A stretch of 44,185 bases of DNA from Bacteroidota bacterium (GCA_018267155.1 JAFDZE010000007.1:1-44185); one strand, 5' to 3'. Counted from the first letter of the stretch, positions 24,866-34,229 are shown. Notes: generated by a model from the sequence alone, not told the origin. Numbers and translations: made by a program.

Positions 24866-26138
24866 ACCCGCATCGCCTCGAGCCCGATACGTGGTGCGCC
24901 ACGTGTTCGAGCGCATGTTGGGCTGGCCATTCGTACTGGTCACGTCGCGTGAGGAACTCCGGTCGGTGGCAGGCCCGAAACTGCTCTATGGCCCCACCCC
25001 GGAGAAAGGGGCCTATCACGTTCCCGCTTGTGGCTGGCTGGCCGATCCAGGACCTGCCGGTCCACGACCGACCATCAGCGGCAACGGCCGCGACCTTGTG
25101 CTCTTTCCGGTCAGCTCAGGGCACGATGTTTTCGCCGCGATCTTCCACCTCATCGCGCTTGAAGAGGAGTATGCGATCACTCACCTCGATGAGCACGGGC
25201 GGATCCGGGCAGATGAGCTCACACTCGTGGAACGCGATGCGCACGGGTTCCCCATCGCTGACCGGTGGGCATTGAACCTCGCGAGCGAACTCCGGACGGC
25301 ATTCCCTTCGCTTCCCCAACCTCAGCGCAGGTACAGCCATGTGCTCACCGTGGACATGGACAACGGCTTGAAGTACACGGGCCGGTCATGGCAGCGGGCC
25401 ATGGGGGCTTCGCTCAAAGACCTGATCGGCGGTACGCCAGGCCGGTTGCTCGAACGTTGGAAAGTGCGCACGGGCAACGCCCCTGATCCATACGCGTCAT
25501 TCGTCGATCGGCTTTCCGAAGTACGCGACAAGGTGGACCGCATGATCAGCTTCGTGCTCACCCGGGGCGAAGGGCGATACGACCATGCTGCGCGCATCGA
25601 TCATGCGGCGTTCGCCGCCCTGCTCAAACAACTGGTGGGGTTCTCCGAACTGGGGCTGCATCCCTCGTACGCGAGCAGTCGCGAAGAACGACTCATCCTG
25701 CACGAACGTGGGCTCCTGGAGCGGGCAAGCGGTGCGCCGATCCACATTTCCAGGCAGCATTTTTTACGTTGGCGCATGCCGGACACCTTCCGTGCGCTCA
25801 TCGCGACCGGGATCCAGGAGGACCACTCCATGGGCTTCAGCGACCGGTCCGGGTTCCGGGCCGGCACGTGTACGCCTTTCCCCTGGTACGACGTGGAACG
25901 GGATGAGGAGACCACGTTGATGCTCCATCCCTTCGCCGTGATGGACAGCGCACTGGCGAACCGGACCGGTGATGGACTGCTGAAGTCGATAAGCGCGATG
26001 GAACAGGTGTGCGATGCGGTACGGGAAGTGAACGGGACGTTCGTGAGCGTGTGGCACGACCGGTTCCTCAGTGGGCACGAGGAATTCAAAGGCGGCCCCG
26101 AAGCCATGCGCGAACTTGTAATGTACGCCAAGGCATGA
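24846..26138 (+). CDS. Polysaccharide deacetylase family protein (NodB-like, cytoplasmic)
   Basis: 430 aa. An N-terminal domain (about 1-160) similar to the DUF7033 type precedes a NodB-like barrel: DMDNG with the metal Asp pair (Asp171, Asp173), GLHPSYAS (about 270-277), GFRAGTCTPFPWY (about 335-347), and VSVWHDRFLSG (about 398-408). No signal peptide or membrane segment is visible, so deacetylation should happen in the cytoplasm on a nucleotide sugar or lipid-linked glycan. Together with the acyltransferases on either side this suggests removal of one acyl group and addition of another. The start overlaps the AAC(3)-like gene by 20 nt; its stop overlaps the next ATG. Confidence 0.8.
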   Translation: MLHVLLEPASPRARYVVRHVFERMLGWPFVLVTSREELRSVAGPKLLYGPTPEKGAYHVPACGWLADPGPAGPRPTISGNGRDLVLFPVSSGHDVFAAIFHLIALEEEYAITHLDEHGRIRADELTLVERDAHGFPIADRWALNLASELRTAFPSLPQPQRRYSHVLTVDMDNGLKYTGRSWQRAMGASLKDLIGGTPGRLLERWKVRTGNAPDPYASFVDRLSEVRDKVDRMISFVLTRGEGRYDHAARIDHAAFAALLKQLVGFSELGLHPSYASSREERLILHERGLLERASGAPIHISRQHFLRWRMPDTFRALIATGIQEDHSMGFSDRSGFRAGTCTPFPWYDVERDEETTLMLHPFAVMDSALANRTGDGLLKSISAMEQVCDAVREVNGTFVSVWHDRFLSGHEEFKGGPEAMRELVMYAKA

Positions 26139-27031
26139 TCCGTTATGTACGGCATAGCGGGATCGACATGGACGCGTGGGACGCCCGGCTCGAGCGCTGC
26201 GCGAACAAGCTCTGGTACGGGCTGAGTACAACACTCCACGCCGCCGCACCCGGCTGGGATGCGCTCATGGACGAGGAGACCGGCATGCAGATGGCACTGC
26301 CCTGGCGCCGAAAATGGGGCATCACGTACGCCTACCAACCTTTCCTGCTCCAGCAGCTCGGTCCGTTCGCACCGGAACCACGACCCGGAGACACAGCGCG
26401 TTTCGTGGCCGCGCTGCCACCCCACATCCGGTTCGCGGACATCTACCTCTGCCCGGGAACAAGCGGCCCGTCCTTACCGGAACAGCAGAACATCTCCTTC
26501 AGCCTGCGCAAGCCGATCGATGAGCTCCGGTCGTGCTATAGCGAGAATCACCGGCGCACGCTCAAGAAGACCGCCGAGGCCGATAAGGGATGGACCACCG
26601 GAATATCCGTGTCGGGGATCACCGCCTTCTTCATCGGCTCGGAGCAGTTCAAGCGATGGGGGATCAAACCCGACCAGGTGGAGGCCATGCGCCGGATCCT
26701 GGCCACGTGCGAACATCTCGGTCAAGGCTTCGGTTGCGGCGTGCGGTCGGGGGGCGAACTGGTCTGCGCGGCCTGGTTCGTCCGGTGGGGCGGGCGCCTG
26801 ATCTTCCTGAAGGGCCTGGCCAATGATGCGGGCCGCAAGCTCCACGCGATGCACTACCTGATCGACCGGGTCATCGCCGAACATGCCGGCCAGGACCTCA
26901 TCTTTGACTTCGCCGGCACGAACGACCCCGACCTTGCGCGCTTCTATCTGGGTTTTGGCGGTGAACGCGCCGTTTATTTGCGAGCTTTGGTGAACAAGCT
27001 CCCCTTCCCACTGAACCTGTTAAGGACCTGA
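26135..27031 (+). CDS. FemAB/GNAT-like transferase (BioF2-like)
   Basis: 298 aa from ATG 26135 (ATGA overlap). An open frame upstream is only the other frame of the deacetylase. NISFSLRKPIDELRSCYSENHRRTLKKT (two parts, about 125-152) and GLANDAGRKLHAMHYLIDRVI with FDFAGTNDPDLARFYLGFGG (about 265-284) are typical of the FemAB-like double-GNAT group. FemAB proteins transfer amino acids to peptidoglycan or other acceptors, often from aminoacyl-tRNA. In this operon it is a good candidate for the final amino-acid or acyl transfer step, but the donor is unknown. Confidence 0.75.
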   Translation: MIRYVRHSGIDMDAWDARLERCANKLWYGLSTTLHAAAPGWDALMDEETGMQMALPWRRKWGITYAYQPFLLQQLGPFAPEPRPGDTARFVAALPPHIRFADIYLCPGTSGPSLPEQQNISFSLRKPIDELRSCYSENHRRTLKKTAEADKGWTTGISVSGITAFFIGSEQFKRWGIKPDQVEAMRRILATCEHLGQGFGCGVRSGGELVCAAWFVRWGGRLIFLKGLANDAGRKLHAMHYLIDRVIAEHAGQDLIFDFAGTNDPDLARFYLGFGGERAVYLRALVNKLPFPLNLLRT

Positions 27032-27034
27032 ACG

Positions 27035-27685
27035 ATGGTGGTGCGCATGAACAGTGAACGTTCCGTGGTGAACACCTTCATCGCCGAACTGCGGGATGTG
27101 TCCGTCCAGAAGGACCCGTTGCGATTCCGCCGCAACCTCGAGCGGATCGGCGAGGTGATGGCGTACGAATTGAGCAAGACCTTCGACTACACGGAGCAGG
27201 ACGTGGTCTCCCCGCTCGGCACCGCCCACGTGGAACTCGCCGATGACAAGCCCGTACTGGCCACCATCCTGCGTGCGGGCCTGCCATTGCATCAAGGACT
27301 GTTGAACTATTTCGACCGGGCCGATTGCGCTTTCGTGAGCGCGTACCGCAAGCACCGCACCGGGGAGGACGGCTTCGACATCGAAGTGGAATACATGAGC
27401 AGCCCCTCGTTGGAGGACCGTGTACTCATCATCAGTGATCCGATGCTGGCCACGGGGCGCAGCATGGCACTGGTGTACAAGGCACTGCTCCGGCTGGGGA
27501 AACCCAAGGCCCTGCACATCGTGAGCGTGATCGCGAGCACGGAAGGTATCGAGCACGTGAAGAGCCATCTCCCCGCCAATACACGGATCTGGGTAGCTGC
27601 GGTGGATGAGGAGATGACGGCGCAGGCGTACATCGTTCCCGGGCTCGGCGACGCCGGTGACCTGGCTTACGGCACCAAACTCTGA
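27035..27685 (+). CDS. upp: Uracil phosphoribosyltransferase
   Basis: 216 aa from ATG 27035, 3 nt after the previous stop (AAGGA upstream); ATG 27047 is an alternative. The PRPP-binding motif VLIISDPMLATGRSMALV (about 129-146), ILRAGLPLHQGLL (about 76-88) and the uracil-binding end TAQAYIVPGLGDAGDLAYG (about 195-213) are all present. It forms UMP from uracil and PRPP. It is probably co-transcribed from the acyl-modification operon, with no terminator before it. Confidence 0.96.
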   Translation: MVVRMNSERSVVNTFIAELRDVSVQKDPLRFRRNLERIGEVMAYELSKTFDYTEQDVVSPLGTAHVELADDKPVLATILRAGLPLHQGLLNYFDRADCAFVSAYRKHRTGEDGFDIEVEYMSSPSLEDRVLIISDPMLATGRSMALVYKALLRLGKPKALHIVSVIASTEGIEHVKSHLPANTRIWVAAVDEEMTAQAYIVPGLGDAGDLAYGTKL

Positions 27686-27689
27686 GCGC

Positions 27690-28145
27690 ATGCCATCGAT
27701 CATCGCCATCCTGACGGTGTTAGCGATGAGCGTGCTGAAATTCATGTTCGCCGCGCCCTTGAGTTACGGGCTCGGCTTCGGCTTTCCGGCCACGGTATTG
27801 ATGCTTGCCGCGGGGGGATGCGCGGGTACGACTGTTTTTTACGCGGCAGGAGGTCGTGTGCTGGAGTGGTTCCGTCAGCGATATCTGCGCCGCTCGATCG
27901 AGCGGACCGCAAAAGGTCTCCCGCCGCGTCGTGTGTTCACCCGCACCAACCGGATGATCGTACGCTTGAAGCGCGACGCGGGCCTGCCGGGGCTCGCGAT
28001 CATGCCGCCGATCCTCTCCATTCCCATCACCGCCGTTATCGCCGCGAAATACTTCCATCACGATCGGCGCACGCTGCCCGTTCTGCTGGCCGCCGTATCC
28101 GGCTGGTCCGTGGTGCTCAGTACCGTCTGGAGCTTCATGCGTTGA
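27690..28145 (+). CDS. Small integral membrane protein of unknown function
   Basis: 151 aa from ATG 27690, 4 nt after the upp stop. Three or four hydrophobic helices are visible (about 2-24, 30-50, 101-118, 126-148), with a basic cytoplasmic loop (about 58-95, many Arg). The GLPGLAIMPPILSIPITAVIAA part faintly recalls small multidrug-export/DedA-like proteins. That similarity is too weak for a functional call. It overlaps the HAD gene start (TTGA). Confidence 0.65.
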   Translation: MPSIIAILTVLAMSVLKFMFAAPLSYGLGFGFPATVLMLAAGGCAGTTVFYAAGGRVLEWFRQRYLRRSIERTAKGLPPRRVFTRTNRMIVRLKRDAGLPGLAIMPPILSIPITAVIAAKYFHHDRRTLPVLLAAVSGWSVVLSTVWSFMR

Positions 28146-28840
28146 GAACCTACCGTCATCTCTTCTTCGACCTGGACCACACGTTGTGGGACTTCAGGAC
28201 GAACTCGCGCACCGTATTACGGGAACTGTATTCCGAACTGGACATGGCCGGGGCAGGCATTCCTGATGCCGGGGCGATGATCGAGGTTTACGAGGAGATC
28301 AATGCGGATCTGTGGAAACGGATGGAGGACGGGCGGATCGGCAAGGAGGTGATGCGGGTCTTACGGTTCAGGAACACCTTGCTGCGCTTCGGCGTCAAGG
28401 ATGATCGACTGGCGCGAGTACTCGGAGAAGAGTATCTTGAACGCACCCCCCGGATGAGCGGGCTCTTCCCCGGCACCCTGCAGGTGCTGATGGAGCTACG
28501 GCCCCTTTTCGGCCTGCACATCATCACCAACGGCTTCGAGGCCCAACAGGCCAGCAAGATCCGGCACAGCGGGCTCCAGGGGCTGTTCGATCATGTGGTC
28601 ACCAGCGAAAGTGCCGGCTCGGCCAAACCGGACCCACGGATCTTCCGCAGAGCCCTGAAACTCGCCGATGCGGAGCCCGGAGAGAGCCTGATGATCGGCG
28701 ACAGCGTATCGGCGGACATGGCCGGAGCACGCACGGTGGGCATGGATCATGCGCATTTCCACCCGGACGACGAGGGCGACCCACTGGCCACCTACCGGAT
28801 CCGCGGGATGGATGCCCTGCGCGCGATCGTGATGGGGTGA
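28142..28840 (+). CDS. yjjG: YjjG-type HAD phosphatase (noncanonical pyrimidine nucleotidase)
   Basis: 232 aa from TTG 28142, inside the previous stop. HAD motifs: I FFDLDHTLWDF (nucleophile Asp10, Asp12), II IITNGFEAQQ (about 121-130), III SAKPDPRIF (Lys) and IV MIGDSVSADM. YjjG family proteins remove phosphate from pyrimidine nucleotides; next to upp this suggests nucleotide salvage or house-cleaning. It ends back-to-back with the minus-strand gene: TGA and TCA make TGATCA at 28838-28843, with no intergenic DNA and no terminator. Confidence 0.87.
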   Translation: MRTYRHLFFDLDHTLWDFRTNSRTVLRELYSELDMAGAGIPDAGAMIEVYEEINADLWKRMEDGRIGKEVMRVLRFRNTLLRFGVKDDRLARVLGEEYLERTPRMSGLFPGTLQVLMELRPLFGLHIITNGFEAQQASKIRHSGLQGLFDHVVTSESAGSAKPDPRIFRRALKLADAEPGESLMIGDSVSADMAGARTVGMDHAHFHPDDEGDPLATYRIRGMDALRAIVMG

Positions 28841-29425
28841 TCAGGGCCGCGACGTCGTCATCGTATCCGGAACGAATGCGTAGCGGAAGATCTGCCGGAC
28901 CCCGTTGATCTCACTCGCGCGCAGGAAACGCACCGAATCGCCGTTGGCACGCACCTCCCCTGAATAATTGATCACGCCCTTCAATCCCACGGACCGGATG
29001 AACAGGCTGTCGTTACGCTGTTCCACCGGGCAATTATGGATGCTGTTCCATCCGCTCTGCACGTCGATGGTGAGCAGGTCGGCCAGTTCGCCATCGTTCC
29101 TTTCGCTGCCCCCGACGAATGCGGCACTACCGCGCTCGAAGAAGCGCATGTAGTAATGGATGTTGCCGAGGTCGAAGCGGTAGACGCCATCGAAGCGCAG
29201 ACCCGATCCGGTGAGCGGGACAAGTCGCACATCAGGATCCTCCGCTTGGACCACGGGCGTATCGACCGGCGCATCTATCCTGGAGGCCGGCACTTCAGCG
29301 GGCCGGTCAACACAGGCTGCGCCAAAGAGGACCCCCAGAACCAAGGTCGTCCGGAACGGACCGCGGAAGGGTCGGTGGTCGGATCGGCATACCACCCGCG
29401 AGCGAAGGATCCTGGAAAAAAGCAT
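28841..29425 (-). CDS. Hypothetical secreted or lipoprotein
   Basis: 194 aa. A basic start is followed by a hydrophobic stretch (about 26-36) and the Cys of VLGVLFGAACVDRP, a weak lipobox. The mature part has a linker and a beta-rich region (about 70-185, including GVYRFDLGNIHYYMRFFERG and FIRSVGLKGVINYSGEV). I do not recognise the family. It follows psd by 6 nt and is probably the last gene of the rsfS-ftsH-cdsA-psd operon. Confidence 0.6.
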   Translation of the reverse strand: MLFSRILRSRVVCRSDHRPFRGPFRTTLVLGVLFGAACVDRPAEVPASRIDAPVDTPVVQAEDPDVRLVPLTGSGLRFDGVYRFDLGNIHYYMRFFERGSAAFVGGSERNDGELADLLTIDVQSGWNSIHNCPVEQRNDSLFIRSVGLKGVINYSGEVRANGDSVRFLRASEINGVRQIFRYAFVPDTMTTSRP

Positions 29426-29431
29426 GCTCTA

Positions 29432-30088
29432 TCAGTGTTTGAACTCAGCGATCACGGAAATGGCTCCCTGCACCACATCGCCGATGCGCACCTTCATGGT
29501 GGCATCGATCGGGAGGAAGAGATCAACGCGGGAGCCGAACTTGATGAAGCCGAACTCCCTGCCCTGGCGGGCGGATCCGCCCACTTCGCTGTATGTGCAG
29601 ATGCGGCGGGCCAGTGCTCCCGCGATCTGTCTGAACAGGATCTCGCCGTGCCGCGGGTGTTTCACCACCACGGTACTGCGCTCGTTCTCGGTGCTGCTCT
29701 TGGGGTGCCATGCGACCAGATACTTGCCCGGGTGGTACTTGTAATAGCTCGTTGTGCCGCTGATCGGATCGAAGTTGATATGCACATTGAGCGGGCTCAT
29801 GAAAATGGAGACCTGCCGACGCTGGTCCTTGAAATACTCCGTTTCCTCCACCAACTCGATCGCCACCACCTTGCCATCACACGGCGAAATGACCGCGTTC
29901 TCGTCCTCGGTGATCCTGCGGGCCGGCACACGGAAGAACCAGAGCACAATGCAGAGGATCAGGAGCAACAACACGGTGAAGGTCCACGCGGCCCAAGCGG
30001 GCATCCATGTCCATGCGGTGAACAGGCCGGAACAGACGACCGCGATCGTGATCAGGATGGTCGGGGTGCCTTCGCGATGGAGCGTCAT
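29432..30088 (-). CDS. psd: Phosphatidylserine decarboxylase
   Basis: 218 aa from ATG 30088, 26 nt after the cdsA stop. An upstream open frame only reads through cdsA in another frame. Two membrane helices near the start (about 10-52) are followed by SPCDGKVVAIELVEETEYFK (about 69-88), FMSPLNVHINFDPISG (about 95-110), and the self-cleavage site FGSRVDLFLP near 185, where the Gly-Ser bond gives the pyruvoyl group. It makes phosphatidylethanolamine from phosphatidylserine. Its linkage to cdsA is functional (phospholipid pathway). Confidence 0.94.
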   Translation of the reverse strand: MTLHREGTPTILITIAVVCSGLFTAWTWMPAWAAWTFTVLLLLILCIVLWFFRVPARRITEDENAVISPCDGKVVAIELVEETEYFKDQRRQVSIFMSPLNVHINFDPISGTTSYYKYHPGKYLVAWHPKSSTENERSTVVVKHPRHGEILFRQIAGALARRICTYSEVGGSARQGREFGFIKFGSRVDLFLPIDATMKVRIGDVVQGAISVIAEFKH

Positions 30089-30114
30089 GATCGGGGTGGC
30101 GAAGATATCCGGGC

Positions 30115-30933
30115 TCAGGGGCCGGACCGCTCGAACAGCTTGACCAGCAGCAGCATGGCCGGGGCCGCCAGCAGGAAACCATCGAACCTGTCGAGGATGC
30201 CGCCATGGCCCGGGAGCAGGGATCCACTGTCCTTCACCCCTTTGGCCCGTTTGAGCGCGCTCTCGAGCAGGTCGCCGATGGTGGAGGAGACGGAGATGAC
30301 CACGGCGGACGCGATCCACAGGGCCAGAGGCAGTTCTTTCCAGCCCAGCGCGATCAGCCAGGCCATGCCCAAGGTGGACCCGATACCGCCCAGGAGGCCC
30401 TCCCAGGTCTTGCCGGGGCTTACCGTGGGCATGAGTTTGTGACGGCCGATGGCCCGGCCCGTGAGATAGGCCCCGGTATCATTCGTCCACAGCAGGATCA
30501 TGAACCCGATAAAAACATGCCAGTGCATGTGTACCAGATGCGTGACGGAGGCGAACGGCAGGGCGATGAGCGCGATGGTGGAGATGCACAGCGCGAGGGC
30601 ACGTGCGGGATCCCCCACCCCACGGCGCATCAGGTCGAGGATCGATACCAGGAGCAGGACGAGGATCGCCGCCGCGGCATGATGGCTCCCCCAGGCCGGC
30701 AGCATGGGCACGATGGCCGTGGCGACGAACGCGGCCGTGGCCATGACCATCGTTACCGAAAGGGACGGAACATTATCATCCCCATCGGCGATCAGTGCGT
30801 GCCACTCGCGAGCGGCTATGGCGCATACCGGCAGAAAGAGCATCAGCGTGGTCCACGGTCCCGCCCATGCCGCACCCAGCACCAAGGCCACGTACACCGC
30901 TCCGGTGGCCGCGCGTACGGCGATCTCCTTCAT
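30115..30933 (-). CDS. cdsA: Phosphatidate cytidylyltransferase (CDP-diglyceride synthase)
   Basis: 272 aa, with about eight membrane helices and the CTP_transf_1 signature SALKRAKGVKDSGSLLPGHG near the end (about 232-251), followed by GILDRFDG. It makes CDP-diacylglycerol from phosphatidate and CTP at the inner membrane. It lies 24 nt after ftsH and upstream of psd on the same strand. Confidence 0.95.
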   Translation of the reverse strand: MKEIAVRAATGAVYVALVLGAAWAGPWTTLMLFLPVCAIAAREWHALIADGDDNVPSLSVTMVMATAAFVATAIVPMLPAWGSHHAAAAILVLLLVSILDLMRRGVGDPARALALCISTIALIALPFASVTHLVHMHWHVFIGFMILLWTNDTGAYLTGRAIGRHKLMPTVSPGKTWEGLLGGIGSTLGMAWLIALGWKELPLALWIASAVVISVSSTIGDLLESALKRAKGVKDSGSLLPGHGGILDRFDGFLLAAPAMLLLVKLFERSGP

Positions 30934-30957
30934 CCGGTGGCGCTCGGGTTCCCTGTG

Positions 30958-32976
30958 TCAGGCACTCGTGGGTTCCTCGGGTCGGGGACCGGATGTCGGT
31001 ACCTCCGATTTCGGCGCCACCGCGTGCCCGTTGCCGTTGGGGGAGGGTTGTTTAATGGGTTGTTCCTCCTTCTCCCAGGCACGTTTGCCGAAGATCTTCT
31101 CCAGATCCTCTTTGAAGATGACCTCTTTCTCGAGGAGTTGGGTGGCGAGCGCGGTGAGCTTGTCCTTGTTCTCGGAGAGGATGTGCTTGGCCCGCACGTA
31201 CTGCCCCTCCACGATGCGGCTCACCTCCTCATCAATGGTTTGCGCGGTCTTCTCGCTGTACGGCTTTCCGAAGGAGTACTCCTGCTGGCCGGTACTGTCG
31301 TAGTAACTGATGTTGCCCACACGCTCGTTCAGGCCGTACATGGTGACCATGGCATAAGCCTGCTTGGTCACCTTCTCCAGGTCGCTGAGCGCGCCGGTGC
31401 TCACCTTCCCGAACATGATGTCCTCGGCGGCGCGTCCGCCCAAGGCGGCGGCGATCTCGTCGTACATCTGCTCGGCCGTGGTGAGGTGACGCTCATCGGG
31501 GAGGTACCAGGCGGCGCCGAGCGATCGGCCACGCGGCACGATGGTCACCTTCACCAAGGGGCTCGCGTGCTCCACCAGCCAGCTCACCGTAGCGTGGCCG
31601 GCCTCGTGGTAGGCAATGGCTTTTTTCTCCTCGGTGGTGATGATCTTGTTCTTCTTCTCCAGGCCACCCACCACGCGATCCACCGCATCGAGGAAATCCT
31701 GCTTTTCCACCTGCTTGCGCTTCTTGCGCGCGGCGATGAGCGCGGCCTCGTTGCAGATATTGGCGAGGTCGGCGCCGGAGAAGCCGGGGGTCTGGCGAGC
31801 GAGGAACTCCACGTCCACCGCATCATCGAGCTTCAGGGGCTTGAGGTGTACCTTGAGGATCGCCACGCGCTCGTTGAGGTCGGGCATGTCCACGAAGATC
31901 TGCCTGTCGAAGCGGCCGGGGCGCATGAGGGCACGATCCAGCACGTCGGCGCGGTTGGTGGCGCCCAGCAGGATCACGCCGCTGTTGGTGCCGAAGCCGT
32001 CCATCTCGGTGAGGAGCTGGTTGAGGGTGTTCTCGCGCTCGTCGTTGGCGCCCATGCTCACGCTGCGTCCGCGCGCACGGCCGATCGCATCGATCTCGTC
32101 GATGAAAATGATACTGGGCGCTTTCTCCTTGGCCTGTTTGAAGAGGTCGCGCACGCGGCTGGCGCCAACGCCCACGAACATCTCCACGAAGTCGGAACCG
32201 CTCAGGCTGAAGAAGGGCACATTGGCCTCCCCGGCCACGGCCTTCGCCAGGAGTGTTTTTCCTGTTCCGGGAGGCCCCACGAGCAGCGCCCCTTTGGGGA
32301 TCTTGGCGCCCAGATCGGTGTAGCGCTTGGGGTTCTTGAGGAAATCGACGATCTCCTGCAATTCCTCCTTGGCCTCTTCCAGGCCGGCCACATCATTGAA
32401 ATTGACATTGGTGCTCTTGCCCCCCTCGAAGACCTGCGCCCGGCTCTTACCGATGTTGAACAGCTGACCGCCCGGGCCGCCCGGGCCACCGATCCGGCGC
32501 ATCATGAAGACCCACAGGAGCACCACCATGCCGGCCAGGAACAGGTATTGCCAGATCTCCGCCGCCATGTTGTTGGCCGGACGGATGTCCACGGAAACAT
32601 GATGCGCTTTGGCCTCGGCGATCAACTGGTCCTGGAGGTTGTCCGATGTTCCGGTATAAAAATCGTAGTGCGGACCGCTCTTGTCCTTGTCGGCGCCCGA
32701 ACGCGAGAGGCGCGCCTGATGCACTTTTTTGGCCAGGCTGTCGGCTTTGATGGTCACCTGAACGCCCTCGTTCTGAACGATGGTGATACGGGCCACATCG
32801 CCGGCGTCCAGGAACCGCTCGTACTCGCTCATGTCGATGCGCTGGGTCCTGGGGCCCATGTTGAACAACCACATCGAGAGGATCAATACGCCAATCAGGC
32901 CGTAGATCCAATAGAAGTTGATGCCTTTTTCAGGCCCTTTGCGCTTGTTCCCCTGTTGCTGGTTCTCCACGTTCAA
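30958..32976 (-). CDS. ftsH: ATP-dependent zinc metalloprotease FtsH
   Basis: 672 aa from TTG 32976, with a GAAGAAGG ribosome site just upstream; GTG 32970 is an alternative. One N-terminal membrane helix (about 21-39) and a second (about 128-150) flank a periplasmic domain. The AAA domain has Walker A GPPGTGKT (about 233-240), Walker [12 protein letters not shown] and SRH arginines ([10 protein letters not shown]). The zinc site is HEAGH (near 455). It degrades membrane and cytoplasmic proteins and controls LPS synthesis in many bacteria. The operon order rsfS-ftsH-cdsA-psd is common in Bacteroidota. Confidence 0.97.
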   Translation of the reverse strand: MNVENQQQGNKRKGPEKGINFYWIYGLIGVLILSMWLFNMGPRTQRIDMSEYERFLDAGDVARITIVQNEGVQVTIKADSLAKKVHQARLSRSGADKDKSGPHYDFYTGTSDNLQDQLIAEAKAHHVSVDIRPANNMAAEIWQYLFLAGMVVLLWVFMMRRIGGPGGPGGQLFNIGKSRAQVFEGGKSTNVNFNDVAGLEEAKEELQEIVDFLKNPKRYTDLGAKIPKGALLVGPPGTGKTLLAKAVAGEANVPFFSLSGSDFVEMFVGVGASRVRDLFKQAKEKAPSIIFIDEIDAIGRARGRSVSMGANDERENTLNQLLTEMDGFGTNSGVILLGATNRADVLDRALMRPGRFDRQIFVDMPDLNERVAILKVHLKPLKLDDAVDVEFLARQTPGFSGADLANICNEAALIAARKKRKQVEKQDFLDAVDRVVGGLEKKNKIITTEEKKAIAYHEAGHATVSWLVEHASPLVKVTIVPRGRSLGAAWYLPDERHLTTAEQMYDEIAAALGGRAAEDIMFGKVSTGALSDLEKVTKQAYAMVTMYGLNERVGNISYYDSTGQQEYSFGKPYSEKTAQTIDEEVSRIVEGQYVRAKHILSENKDKLTALATQLLEKEVIFKEDLEKIFGKRAWEKEEQPIKQPSPNGNGHAVAPKSEVPTSGPRPEEPTSA

Positions 32977-32985
32977 ATGCCTTCT

Positions 32986-33360
32986 TCAGGCCACGTTCTC
33001 GTATGTGTTCCGGATGGCGTCACTCCATAGCTGCTCCAACCCGTAATGATCGCGCAAGCGCCGATGGAAGATGTGGACCACCACATCGATGTAATCCAGC
33101 ACCACCCACCCCCTGTTCTCCATGCCTTCGATGTGCCACGGTCGCTCGCCGATGCGTTCGCGCACCACCTTTTCCACGCTGCCCGCGATGGCCTCCACCT
33201 GCGTGTCCGAATCGCCGTGGCAGATGATGAAGTGGTCGCAAACGGTGTTGGGCACCGCACGCAGGTCCAAGTGAACGATATCCCTCCCTTTCACCTCTTG
33301 GATGCCGTTCACGACGGCGTCCACGTGACTTGAAGTGGCGAGGCGGGGGTTTTTCTTCAT
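32986..33360 (-). CDS. rsfS: Ribosome silencing factor RsfS
   Basis: 124 aa. Family motifs: GRDIVHLDLRAVPNTVCDHFIICHG (split about 25-49), WHIEGMENRGWVVLDYIDVVVHIF (split about 75-98), and the end YGLEQLWSDA. It binds L14 and blocks subunit joining in slow growth. It overlaps no gene but leads the ftsH operon; a -7 box lies 19 nt upstream of the start on the minus strand. Confidence 0.95.
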   Translation of the reverse strand: MKKNPRLATSSHVDAVVNGIQEVKGRDIVHLDLRAVPNTVCDHFIICHGDSDTQVEAIAGSVEKVVRERIGERPWHIEGMENRGWVVLDYIDVVVHIFHRRLRDHYGLEQLWSDAIRNTYENVA

Positions 33361-33379
33361 TCGGTTACTTTGTTCCGAT

Positions 33380-33387
33380 CAAAAGTA
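33380..33387 (-). promoter_or_regulatory. -7 box of the rsfS-ftsH operon
   Basis: Minus-strand TACTTTTG is an exact TAnnTTTG match ending 19 nt before the rsfS ATG. A -33 TTTG is not seen at the usual distance. On the plus strand TTACTTTG (33365-33372) is a one-mismatch box that could serve birA. Confidence 0.5.
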
Positions 33388-33462
33388 AGCAGGATGCGGT
33401 CGCGAAGTTCCGGCGGAAAGGGTGAACGGGGGGAAGGTACCGACGACGTGCCCGGTGTACAC

Positions 33463-34221
33463 ATGCATGAGGGCCGGATCGGGGTGCCATTGATCACGCT
33501 GGAGCGCACGGAAAGCACCAACAAGTACGCTGCCGAACTGTTGTCGCAAGGCAAGGTGGCGCATGGAGCGGTCATAGTGGCGCATGAGCAAACGGCCGGG
33601 CGTGGGCAGCGCGGGCGGATCTGGCACAGCCAAGCAGGTGCGGACCTCGCGATGAGCGTGGTGCTCGGATACAAGCGCTTGGAGGCCGGGGCACAATTCA
33701 CCCTGTCCAAAGCGGTGGCCCTCGCCGTACATGACATGGTGACCGGGGCACTTGGTGGATCGGCCGTTGAGGTGCGTATCAAATGGCCGAACGATGTGCT
33801 GTGCGGCTCGCGCAAGATCGCGGGCATCCTGATCGCGAGTGAGTTGATGGGCAGCCAGGTCCGCAACAGCATCGTGGGGATCGGCATCAACCTGAACGGC
33901 ACCGGCTTTCCGGAAGGCTTGAATGCCACGGGGCTGCGCTTGGAAACCGGGCGCGACCATGACCGGATGGTAGTGCTGGGAGGGTTGTGCGAACGGTTGG
34001 AACACTGGTTGAACAGGTGGCAGGCGGGGTCGGATGAGATCGCTGTGGCGTATGCCGACCGGTTGTGGGCACGCGGGCGCTGGGTGGCCTTTGAATTGGA
34101 CGGCGTTCCCTTCACCGCCCGGCTGATGGACGTGGATGTCGCCGGGCGATTGCTGGTGGAGGACGAGGCCGGGGAGGTGCGCGCGCTGGGTCACGACCGG
34201 TTGAGGCTGGTACGGGCATAG
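33463..34221 (+). CDS. birA: Biotin-[acetyl-CoA carboxylase] ligase (BirA, no HTH)
   Basis: 252 aa from ATG 33463, chosen because [17 protein letters not shown] is where the family usually starts. ATG 33394 and TTG 33370 in the same frame would add a hydrophilic, Gly/Arg-rich stretch. The biotin-binding [12 protein letters not shown] (about 46-57), [17 protein letters not shown] (about 107-123) and a C-terminal SH3-like part ([19 protein letters not shown]) are present. It attaches biotin to carboxylase carrier proteins. It lacks the DNA-binding domain of E. coli BirA, so it is not a repressor. Confidence 0.93.
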   Translation: MHEGRIGVPLITLERTESTNKYAAELLSQGKVAHGAVIVAHEQTAGRGQRGRIWHSQAGADLAMSVVLGYKRLEAGAQFTLSKAVALAVHDMVTGALGGSAVEVRIKWPNDVLCGSRKIAGILIASELMGSQVRNSIVGIGINLNGTGFPEGLNATGLRLETGRDHDRMVVLGGLCERLEHWLNRWQAGSDEIAVAYADRLWARGRWVAFELDGVPFTARLMDVDVAGRLLVEDEAGEVRALGHDRLRLVRA

Positions 34222-34229
34222 CAAGGCCG

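Noticed and set aside
30205-33030. Very long open frame on the plus strand opposite ftsH and cdsA
   Set aside because: It is a shadow of genuine genes in a GC-rich genome: His/Gln/Val-rich translation, no family motif, and it spans two real genes and their gap.
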